From Cymodocea nodosa (taxonomy: Eukaryota; Streptophyta; Magnoliopsida; Alismatales; Cymodoceaceae): a DNA stretch of 64,000 bases. Position 1 is the first letter of the stretch; every line of letters begins with the position of its first letter. Of this stretch, positions 34,438-46,400 are shown in pieces. The position numbers and the translations under genes are program-made. The DNA is taken from assembly GCA_036874045.1 (NCBI GenBank), contig JAZBRI010000003.1, positions 4,848,501 to 4,912,500 of the forward strand, given 5' to 3'. Below the pieces are notes generated by a model. That model saw only the letters and a list, made by a program, of their open reading frames with translations. It was not told the origin of the DNA and made no database searches.

Positions 34438-37400
34438 ATGGCTCCCATCCACAACTACGAGCAGCACGCTCATCGCCTGATCGAGCCCGACCTTCGTAAG
34501 CTCATCCTCCTCCCCCTTCTCATTTACTGGAACACAGAAAAATGATGTTTCTATCCCCTTCCCGAGGTAAATATTGTTCGCTTTTTGTTAAGCAGAGATG
34601 ATACAGAGGCTACATATGGCCATGGAGGTTCGGGATAGTCTTGAGATCGCCCACACGTCGGAGTACCTCAACTTTCTCAAGTGCTATTTCCGGGCGTTCT
34701 CTATCATACTGACGCAGATGACCACCCCCCAGATGACTGAGAGCGTCGAACACAAGTTGCGGAATGTCGTGATCGAAATCCTCAACCGGCTACCCCACAG
34801 TGAGGTGTTGAGACCCTTTGTGCAGGACTTGCTCAAGGTTTCACTCCAGGTTCTTACGCAGGATAATGAGGATAATGCTCTGATTGCTATAAGGATCATA
34901 TTTGACCTCTTAAGGAACTTTCGGCCCACCGTTGAGGCAGAAGTTCAGCCCTTTTTGGACTTTGTGTGCACGATTTATCACAATTTCCCTAGTACGGTAT
35001 CCTACTTCTTCAGCAATTCTGCTAATGTTCCAGCACCTCCTGTCTCTACTGCTAGCAGTACTGGGAGTGCTGGGGTAGGTGATGATGTCGGTGGAAGCTT
35101 CGATGGGGCTGCTGGGTCCGTGGGGTCTTATAATGTCGGCAATGGACAGTTGAACCCCAGCACTCGGTCATTCAAGATTGTCACGGAGAGTCCCCTTGTG
35201 GTGATGTTCTTATTCCAGTTGTACCCAAAGCTCGTGCAGACCAACATCCCCTTGCTCTTGCCACTCATGGTCACTGCTATTTCTGTTCCTGGGCCTGAGA
35301 AGGTCCCTCCCCACCTAAGGAACCACTATGTGGAGTTGAAGGGAGCACAGGTTAAGGTATGAAATCCTTGTTCAAATTTCAAAATTTTATTTGGATACGG
35401 TACTTGAGTATGCATGGTTGCTTGTTTTGTTTCTACTAATGTGTCCTTTATTGTCTTACAGACGCTTTCATTCTTGACTTATCTACTGAAAAGTTGCTCT
35501 GATTACATAAGGCCTCACGAAGAAAATATTTGCAAGAGCATCGTTAATCTACTTGTTTCCTGTCCTGATTCTGTTTCTATTAGAAAGGTTGCCCTTGCTA
35601 AAATTTTCAAAATTCACACTTATTGTTCTGTTTAACATTGCCTTGTTGACGTAGTTCTTTATTGGTTCAGGAAATGTTGATAGCACTAAAGCATGTCCTT
35701 GGAACTGATTTTAAGCGGGGATTGTTTCCTTTAATAGACACACTGCTCGAAGAGAGGTAGCACATGCTCTTCATTTGTAAATGATTGTGCACCATGTATT
35801 CTTATTATTTTCTACATGAAAACAAAATACAAGCATTTTCTTGAGTGGAAAATAAAATAAAATAAAATAAAATATTTGTGCCATGCGAAAAGGGCAAACA
35901 CATTACAAAACATATAAAGCCTATATATACATATATAACATACTAACATTCTACTATATAAAATAAAAGCTATATTTACATTAAGTGGGTGTTTGTGCAC
36001 CTAGAATTCAATGGAAAGGAATTTGATAGAATTCAAATTCTTGAAGGACGGGTGTTTGTGCACATTTGTTGGCTTTGATTTCCACTAAATTCTGAGTATA
36101 AATACCCTGTCTTCTTTTACGTAGAATTTCATTTTTGCACTCAAACCCTCCAAAATCAATTTACCGTCTTGACTGTGTTCTCTTTGTGATCACCTCCCTT
36201 GCAAAACTCTCTTTACTCCCTCTTGTGCTTGCACCAGTCCTTATCCCCTCTTGTGTTTTCATTGGCTCCTGACTAACCATCTTGGCTCCTCTCCTAGCCT
36301 ACAATCAGCTCATGTTGGAAATCCTCTTGCCTTCCTCTTGCACCTACACCGGTCCTTGCTTCCTCTTATGCTCATGTTGAACCTTGATGAATCCTCTTAG
36401 AATTTCATTTCCACACCCAAACCCTTCAAAATCAATTTTTAATAAGTGGTGAATGGAATAATATTGTTGTTGTTAAGAAATACTATAATTTTTATATAAC
36501 CATCACATTTATAGAGATGCGACCTCCACTACAACACCTTAAGGTGAAGAGAAGACTTGAAGTCACCACCTAATCTAATAAAGGGTAAATTAGGAAAAAC
36601 TTATATGCAAGTACTAGTGACTCTTATGATATGTAAAACTATGGTTTATGAACTTAGAGTTTGGGTAAGTGCTTTGGATATGCATGAGGAAGGTACTAGG
36701 CATCCCACACACTTGAATTGGTTATCCTTATTAGGTGAAGAGTTGCTAAGTATCTAAGATATGGGTGTTTTAAGCCTAAGTACTAACTTGGTGCTTAAGC
36801 AAAAAGCTTAAGTGTGTAAACTGGAAGAGATGAGTGGACCTATAAGGTCTAGATGAGATAAAGAAGATGAGTGGGAAAAGAAGAGATGAGATGAAAGACC
36901 TTAGGAGGTTAGAAAAAGGAAGGATTGATTGTGTAATTTTTTTTAATTAAGTGTAGATTTGATGGAAAATGAGTTAAGTGCGTTTGTTCCCTAGCCATGG
37001 TGTATATGTGCTTAAGTTAGACTAAGGTAAAATAAGCAAGAAAAATAAAGTAATTGTTTGCATGAGATATGTTGAGATGCAAGTATGTTGTGTGTTAAGA
37101 TATGACAAAATGCAAGATGCTTGAAGGCAACAAAGGGGCCAACAAAGTTAACCAAAAGTTTGTTATGGATGTATTTTAATTCAACTTGGGGAGATAGCCA
37201 TAGTTGGCCTTTATGAAATCCCCAAGTGACCCAATAGTGTGTTGGTATATTTTAGAATTAGATGTTGATTACGTTCCACTTTCTTAATGTAAAACCTAAT
37301 AAGAAGTTAGGTGAAAAGTGGAAATGCAAAAGAGAAGAGATGAGAAGTAAGGCCATAGGACTTAGGAGTAATGAGATGCAATGCAAGTCAAATCAAGTAT

Positions 37401-40400
37401 GCAAACCTAATTGGAGGAAAAGATGATAAAAAGGATCTTGACAAGGATCCATGCTTGATAGGCTTTAGAGGAGAGAGGAAGAGGAGATGAGTGACTTGGA
37501 TGTGTGTAGATGAGAAGAGAAGATAGAATGGAAGATTCTACATGCTTTTAATTGACCTCCCGCTTAGGTTTAATAGTGATTCACTAAGTGTTTTAAGAGA
37601 GGTATGGTATGAATATGGCCTCCAAAGGAAAAGCTTATAACATGAGTTCTACATGAATGCCAATGCCATGCATGGATCATGAACAAGCAAGTATTCACAA
37701 GCATGGAGCAATCAAGGAAGACATTGTAAATAGGAACTTGAGTTTGTAGAAATGAATATGAGTAGGGCACATATATGTTGATGCTTGCATGCATGTGGAT
37801 GTAGGGCATGCATATATGTGTTTATGCAAGTAAGGAGTTAGTATGCGTATGTGTGCAAGGAAGCATGCATAAGTGTTATGTGTGTAGGTGAGCAAGCAAC
37901 CATGAGTTTATGTGTATGTGTGCAAGTGCGTATGTGTATGCGTTCTGTATGCAAGCATGAGTGTATGTATATGGCATGAATCATGGCATGTATCATGGAT
38001 GAATGAGGGGCATATAAGCATGAATATGTGTGTGAAAGATGTATGCAAATATGGAAGAAATCACAGCATAAATAGATGATGAATGAATGAATGAGATAAA
38101 TGCATGGATGAACAAGTGAAACATGGACTGAAATGTGGGGTGATTTACAGCATAAGTGGATGATGAATGAGCAGCCTAAATGTAGGAGTAAGCAAGTGAA
38201 ATATGGATGGAGACATAGCAGGAAATTATAACACATGTAGATGATGAATGAAGTGCCTAAATGCATGAAGATGCAAGTGAAATATGGATTCAAGTGTGGA
38301 GTAGATTGCAGCATTAATGGGTGAAATGAAACTAGCATATAGCATGAATAAGACAATGAGATGGGGATGCAAATGAGAGGTTAATTGCAATGTGAATAGA
38401 TGAAATGAAACTAGCATATAAACATGGATATGTGAATGAACTGGGTGGCGTGTGGAATAACTTGCAGTATGAATGGGATGGGATGAAACTAGCATGTAAG
38501 CATGACATGTGAATGAAATGCAGAATGACTTGCAGCATGAGTGGGATGAAATGAAACTAGCATATGAGTGTCATATCTGAATGAAATGTAGAGTGACATG
38601 TGGAATCACTTGCAGCATGAGTGGGATAAAATGAAACTAGTATGTAAGCATGATATGTGAATGAAATGTGGAGTGGCATGTGGAATAACTTGCAGCATGA
38701 GTGGGGTGAAATGAAACTAGCATGTGAGCATGATAGATGAATGAAATAAGTGTGCAAATGAAGAGTGAATGGCAGCCTGAATGTGTGAAATGAAAACTAG
38801 TATGTAGCATGGATAAATGAGTGAAATAAGTATGCTATCACAGCAGAGATTATAACATGAATCATGGATAAATGAGAGGCAAGTGTGTGTGACTATATGA
38901 ATGAAAAATGTATGTGAACGTTTAATTGATTTCAGCATAAATAAGTGCAATGAAAGGAGTGATATGCAAGTGTAACATGGGTGTGAATGTGCACTTGATT
39001 TCAGCATGAATAACTGGGATGAATAAGTGATATGCAAATGAAACGTACAAGTAAATATGTGCTTGATTTCAGCATGAACAAGTGGGATGAATGGAGTGAT
39101 ATGCAAGTGAAACATGCATGTAATTGTGTACTTGATTTCAGCATGAATAAGTGGGATGAATGGAGTGATATGCAAGGGAAACATGCATGTGAATGTGTAC
39201 TTGATTTCGTGAATAAGGATGCATATAGGAGCATACGTATAAACGTGGAAAGAATGCTTATGAAAACATTCAAATCAAGCATGGAACTACGTGGATGAAT
39301 GCTTGCAAGTGAATGCATGAGGAGCATGAACTTGCATGCATAAATTTAAATAAAGAGGACAATGAGCTTATAAGCAGGTATTAGAATCATGAAATGTAAA
39401 CTTGCATTAAAGCAATTGTGTATGGATGCATGCATGAAATAGATGTTCATGGAAAATATTAATTGAGAAGAGAGGGAAGGGAGAAAAAGCCCCAAAACAT
39501 CCACCAAAATCTACCAAAATATACCCCAATTTCCATTTCATAAGCGCACACTATTACATGGAAAAATACATGAATAGTGACCTCAATAAACCGTGATCAA
39601 TGAGGGCATGAAAATGAGGACCTGAGACCCCTTATCTGGTTAGTTGAAGATTGCCCTCCATTGATCAGGACCCACATGGCATGATGGGATGAAAATCATC
39701 TTTGTTGGTAAGATTTAACTTTGAAGAACAGAAATACCTAGAAAACTGTCTTTTTACAACTTTGGAGAACATCTAAGAAGATTTGAAGTGTAGATGGAGT
39801 GATGAAAAGACTTGTTGAAGCTTTGAATCATTGAAAAAGCCAGTCTTCTGTAGCCTATCAGCTCCAGCAGCCTAACCCACCATGGGCATGACTCACCTTT
39901 TATTTCTATTAGTTTTGATTAATAGATTTGGAGATGGAGCATGAATGGAGAGTTCTAGTCAAATCAATGTTCCACATTTTGACTTATGGTGGCATTTGGT
40001 TGAGGTGGTAGAAGCATATATGGATTGGCTCCATTCCTACTGTTGTACAATTTTTTCTTGATAGCTTTGGCATGAGACATACCTATTGTGTTGGGGCTGC
40101 AAAAAAGAAGTTTTGAGTTGGCTAGAGTGTGCCATTTCTATTTCAGGCATGTTGAGAGTTGCTAGCACCTGTTATTCTGTTGTTCTGACAGCATGATGGC
40201 TGGCCTTAATATGATTCATGATCTGCACCTATCTAGGATGTTTTGGCTACAAAAGGGGATTGGTCAGAAGAAAGAGGAATTTACTCATCATCCCATATTG
40301 TTTGGTGGTGTCAATGGTTAGAAAAGATTAGTAGAATCTTCTGAAGCACACCCCATTATGCAGAGATGTTTAAAGCCAAAGTTTTTGGCTTTATCATTGG

Positions 40401-43400
40401 ATGATTGTACAATGTTTGCATGGCTATAGTCTTAACTGGCCATCTAGTGCTTCACTGGTCTTGTTGGTGTTATGTCTTTTGTCATTTGTGCTGAGTTGAT
40501 TTGATTTGTGGTCTCTTTCTGTTTCAGTTTTCTCTTGTAATCACTGTCCTTGATGGTCTGTGTATGCTCATTTATCTGTTTTGATCTCTTTTTTTGTTAG
40601 TCTGCCCGTGGCTTGTGTAGGTCACCTTGTTTTTCCTGTTTGTCATAAAATTTCTCTTCTTGCTTCTTAAAAAAACTCAAATCATTCTGCTTAATTTCAA
40701 CATTGAATTTTTGATGAAAAGTTAATGGTAACTGTAACTCAACATTAGAATAAAGGTATAATGCTAAATTAATGAGTTATGCTTTGTTATTGTTTCATTC
40801 AACTTTGCTCTTATCTATTGTATGTGTTTTGTTTGATAGCATTCCTTCATTCTTAGGGCTTTAGTTGGAACTGGCCGTGCCTGCATTGAGACATTGCGAC
40901 CATTGGCTTATAGTCTTCTTGCAGAAATTGTTCATCATGTCCGTGGAGAACTTACACTATCACAGGTTACCATTATTGTATATAATCTACTATTTTTAAT
41001 GCAATATCTTATTTTTTCTTGTTGAATCATGTACATAAAGGTAAAAACCAACACATGCCATCAATTTCTGCCATCAATTTTCTGACATTATTTCATTATT
41101 TCATGGACTTGTTCGTGACATGGTAGTTATGTACTTCGATTTTGCCATTGTGTCTATCTTAATTTACCAAAGACTGTACACTTTAATAAGTTGCATTCAG
41201 AACGGATGAATGTAAAAATGCAGGTCCTTGATACTTCTTGAGAGGTGGTGCTCATTTTTGTATTTGAAACATTTATGTGTTTTGATTCTTGTGAGAATCT
41301 TTTATGTTTCTTCAAAACTTCTGGAATTGAATTTGTGGGGCACTTGTGTATTTGCAATTTTACTAGCCATTAGTGATTAGTAAATAAATTTTTTATTAAA
41401 CCGTTATACTGGCTTATTTCAATAAAAGAAAAATATAAATTAGCATAATGACGTCAATGCACATCCTTATTCAAGTACGTGGCATTTGGACAATGCACAA
41501 TGAGTGGAGAGAATGAAATTTCTTTTTAAACTGAATAAATTGATTGGATTCTTGAGAACTTTGTATAATTAGGTTCATACTTCTGCTAGTCCTAATTGTT
41601 ATGCAAAGTGGAATATCAATCTATGCTTCTAAGTTGATTGATTGTGATTCGTGAAGAACATCTTTTGGCAATTGTTGTAAATATAGCTTTCTCAACTTCA
41701 TCTTGTTTGAAGCCAGTCGCTAGGACAATAGTTCACAATGGGTTCAATTGTATTGCATACATTGGCATAGTTATTTGGCAGGTGGAGATGTTGTTTCATA
41801 AGATTTGAATGTGTAATATTGAAGTCACATGTGTCAACCTCATCATTGTATCTGGATTCTCCCTCTTACTGGAACTAATTAATTCAAATTAGTTTTTTGG
41901 AATTTTGTTGACTGTTAGTTTTCTAAGGTGCTGTGACAACAATCTTGGCTATAGTCGTGTAGGTGCCTTTATGCTTACAATTATATCAATTCAAGCCATA
42001 GTTTGATCATGTGGGGTTGGTTGAATTCTTTTCTTTTATGTTTTTCTTTCTATAGTCAAATTTTACATTAAATTCCATAAAATTAAATCTTTTTCATAAT
42101 TCCTAAGTAGTTTTAGACCTTCCTCTACTTTTTTAGTTTCTTTTACATAAATTAAATTTTTTCTCCTAACTAGTGCATTCTTTGGTCTCTTAAGGTGTAT
42201 CCTGTATTTTGTCTTAACTTTCTATTACTTTTCTTTCCATCTTTTTTTGTTACTTTCCATCGTGTACAAACCCCTCCTTAGATATAAGGTAGATGAGATG
42301 TGTTTGCAATCCATTTTATTTTGCTTCCAACTTTGTGTTTGCAATGTGGACCTCAAATATGGGAACCTGAGGTGTAGAGCCTATTCTATATTCTTGACAA
42401 TAAAATTTTTATTTTTTATTGTTTGATTCTTCTTCTAGAAATTGTTATTAACGAATTATTCTTTACATTTTAGTATGCCTAATAAGTCTGTTTAGTGAAC
42501 CTTTTGCATTCTTTTAGTTTTTCCCTTTTGTTTCAGCTCACAACCGCTAGTATATAATCTATCTGGTACATATTATTTTGCAGTTATCTCGAATTATATA
42601 CTTGTTTTCAAGAAACATGCATGATCCTTCATTAACTCTCGCTGTTCACACCACCTCTGCTCGGTTGATGCTGAATCTTGTGAGTCTTCAAAATTTTATG
42701 AACTAAATTTAGTTTTTTTTATATGTTGTTGATCATGTGCATTTATTTTAGTTTGGCATCATAAGTCATGATGTTTTTAATGTAACGTCTGTAGGTAGAG
42801 CCAATATATGAAAAAGGCACTGATCAATCAAGTATGGATGAATCACGGGTTCTGCTGGTATATATCTCCGTCATGATTATTCTAATTATCATCAGCTTCA
42901 GCTTTTTTCTCAGTCCTTAAATCAAATGTGAAATTTGATGATATTTTGCAATGCAATTTTTCTTTCTATAGGGACGGATCTTGGATGCTTTTGTAGGAAA
43001 ATTTGGCACCATAAAACACATTATACCACAGGTAACTGAAATAGTCAAATTGTGAAATATTTGTTCCATCCATTTTCATTTGGGGGCCCATTTGGATATT
43101 GCTGTCGTGTGAGAATTTACTCTGTCTTATCTATTGAAAGAATATATTCTGTGGTTGCTTCTTCTCTCTCTCCATCTCTAATTCTCTAGTTTATTTTACT
43201 CTCTTTTTTTCTCTTATTCTATTTTGAAGTATAATATTGAAAAAGTGTTTGAAAGGGAGAATGGTCTCCTTGGATTTTAAGGAGAATTTAAAACATAATA
43301 TTAAACTTTTCAAGGTAGGCAGAGTCAAGGTGTGAAGTGGTCATATCTTGACAACTCACCTCGCCTTGTCTTAAACTAGCAAATATTTTGTTTGTTTTTG

Positions 43401-46400
43401 CAACAAAAATTTGAAAATATTTTTGATAGGGTATTACTATAATATACTTAGTTATTGAAATATTATAATTATGCATATTAATGAAATGCACATATTAGTA
43501 TTATTGCACACTATAATTTGACTTTATTTTTGAAAAATTTTATGATAGAGTACCTAGAAAACCATTGTGTTAGGTTTTAAAATGAAAAGGAGTACCAATT
43601 ATAAATAACATGTATGATAGAGTATTTAGCATTATTAGTGTTAAGGCTATAGGAGGAGAAACTAGAGAATTTCCTATGGAGTGTCCTCCCCAAGTCTATA
43701 TGGATATACTCTAATATATGCTATTTGTTGATGATATAGTTTTAGTTGATAAAAGTCAAGATATAGTTCTAAATTAAAATTATGAAGAGACATTTTGGAG
43801 CCCAAGGGATTTAGTTTAGTTAAAAAACTAAATACATGGAAAGTAGATTCAATGAAAGTGGGAATAATAATGAAAGTATATACTTAGATGACCTTGAGAT
43901 CTATAAAAGATCTTTAAATACTTAGGATCTATAGTAAGTAATGATGGTGAAATTATAGAGGGGGTTATTCATAGGCTTAAATGAGCATGGATGAGGTGGA
44001 GAAATGCTTTTTTGAATATTGTGTAATAGAAAGATACACTTAAATTTTTTTTGAAATTTTTTATAAAATTACCATTTGCCCATTTATACTTTATGACTCA
44101 AAATTATAGGTTGTAAAGCTTGAGTATATGCAAAAAATTAGTGTTACTAAGGGTCTGTTTGTGTATTCAAAATTTGAATTCTGCAAAATTTAAATTTTAA
44201 CGAAATTTGAATTCTACAGAATTTGTTAAAAAGAATTCAAAATTAAGGTGTTTGTGTATGTTTAGGAATTTGATGGAAATTAAAATTAAGATGTTTGTGT
44301 ATATAATGGAATTGAATGAAAATGAATAGAATTGATTTTTAATGAAGTTTAGGAATGAAATGAAGTAATTAGTGACAATGTAATTAATCAAGGAATTAAA
44401 TATTTACATTAATCAATTAACATATTATTAAAATAAATATTTATATCATTTAACAATTAATTAAGCATATCATTATTCAATTTAGATCATCTATGTATTC
44501 CATATAAAATTAGATCATCCGTATTCTCCATTAAATCAAAAATTGCAAAATTAGAAGATCTTAGTTATACTACACATTTGAAACAACAAAAAGTAAATTA
44601 CATTATAAAAGTCTTAGTTATAATTTTATACTTTTCATATAAATTTTGCAAAACTACTTACAATACACAAATCTAATATAAAATTTGTAGATATAAGGTT
44701 TGTATCTTTTTAACAGCATATAAAATTTGAATTATATGATATTTTTATATTACAAATGTGTAAATATTAGTTTTAATTATTCTCTAATGTATATATATTA
44801 TTGATTACTATATCTTGTCTCAAAGCTATGTATTGGTATTTGTATTGTTTGACTTTATTTTGAATTTTTCTTTTGCGAACTTCCTTTGGCATTTACATCG
44901 AAATCTAACATGTTTCCCTTTTTCATCACAAGATCGAAGTGAAATTTCTTATTTGAAACATTGTTTGGGGTAAATAATTCAACCAAAACATGGTTGAACT
45001 AGGAGAAGCACATTGACGATGATGTTGACGTTGTTAGCCAATCGATATACTCCTTCAACTTCAAGGCTCTACTTTCACCCACCATCCTTGCCACCTCCTC
45101 CCCAATCACCTTTGCCTTCACCACACTTGTCGTCAAGCTACTCCTCACATGCGCCGCCACCACTACCTTGATCTCCTTGTCCACCACGTACTTGAATGAT
45201 GACCCAAGCAAATAGGCCCTCCTCGTATGGTGTTGCTTTGACTGCTCTCTTTAGTGGTTGACACTACTAACCTCCAATTGGAAGTTGTTCAACCTTGATG
45301 CATTGGGGTTGAGGTTTGGAGGTGTGTGGGGGAGGATAGATGATCGGTAGAGAGGGTAGGAGGGGGTTGATTGAAGACATGTGTCGACATAGGAGGCATG
45401 GAAAGTGTGGCGGCAAGTCAGAAGGAGGCAGAGTTGGTCGTGGGGGTTGAATTTCGAAAGGTAGAAGGCACAGTTAGGAGGGGGGGGGACTTGGGGATGG
45501 TGGCATGGGCAGATGTGAGTGAGAAAAGAGGGAGTGAGTCGATGAGGGATTTCTAATTTGGATCTTGAGGTGATGGAGGGAGGTGTGCAGAGAATAGTGT
45601 GGATGTGGAGATGGAAGAGGTGGAAGAGGTGGAGAGGGAATGGCCATGGCAAGGGGAACAACAACGACCAATAGGCTTCTTGGAAGAGGTGACTAGTGGG
45701 CAAATGAGATGGGAGTTAGGTGGGAGGCGAGTGAGATGAGAATTGGGTGAAGGTTGAAAACAAATTCTGTAATAGTCGAACCTCTTGGGTTGGGAAAATT
45801 TTTTCCCAACCCAAGTGAAGGTTTGGAATTCCTTTTTGAAAAGAAAATGAATTTTAAAGTGTACAAACACCTTAGGTCTTAGAGTCTGATAGAAAAAATT
45901 TTCAATTCTGTTAGATTTCAGATGCGTAAACCCCTCTTAAGATGCATTTTGCTTAGATGGATGAGTAAAAATAATATAAGGGATTAGCTAAAAAATGATT
46001 TTATTAGGAATAGAGTAGGAGTAGAGCTTGTGTGGATGGTGAGGATAATTCTACTACTGCTTTCAAGAGGAAAAAAGATTTGACAAATATGGTCACTTGA
46101 TACAAAGCACCAGGGAGAAAGTGTTGATGTTGCCAACGTCTCATAGTGGATTTATACTTCAATTGCTATTTCTTTAGTGCCTGGCTGCCAATGTAGTACT
46201 GTTGCGAGAATTCTACCTTGCTGGAATTGGTTTCAAAGGACAAGTGCATCAAGGAATTCTCATCATTTGTTTGATCAGTTGGATTATTGTAAGGCAAATG
46301 GAGAAGCATAGGTTGATGACCTTGTATTGGTGGTTTGAGTCCATTCTAGTTGTTTCATAATACACTTTATGTGGAAAATGTTCACTTAAAATTAAGACTA

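Larger units (their letters stand above)
43540..46130 (+). mobile_element. RTE-clade LINE relic in TRA1 intron 8, split by a nested DNA transposon
   Basis: The left half (43540-44150) matches the 3' half of the RTE relic at 12.2-14.56 kb: a YDRVPRKPL block, FVDDIVLVDKS around 43725-43755 and KYLGSIVSNDGE-type sequence around 43915-43950. The right piece (45938-46130) continues it with CTTAGATGGATGAG and AATAATATAAGGGAT. Removing 44151-45937 plus one TAA restores the line-up with the other RTE copy. 5'-truncated, with stops and frame changes. Confidence 0.8.

Noticed and set aside
37838-39298. Several His/Ser/Leu-rich minus-strand frames of up to 172 codons and a plus-strand 88-codon frame
   Set aside because: They lie entirely in minisatellite DNA. 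Openness follows from repeat composition, and no start, splice or family support exists.
40851-40856. An upstream acceptor at about 40839 for TRA1 exon 5
   Set aside because: Using it brings a stop into frame. The acceptor before 40857 gives a continuous frame and the conserved ALVGTGRAC sequence.
44999-45211. UDP-glycosyltransferase fragment
   Set aside because: A faint resemblance to UGT C-termini was considered, but the same frame continues an ATL RING-H2 gene whose tail (SSFKYVVDKE, SSS-rich end) explains it.
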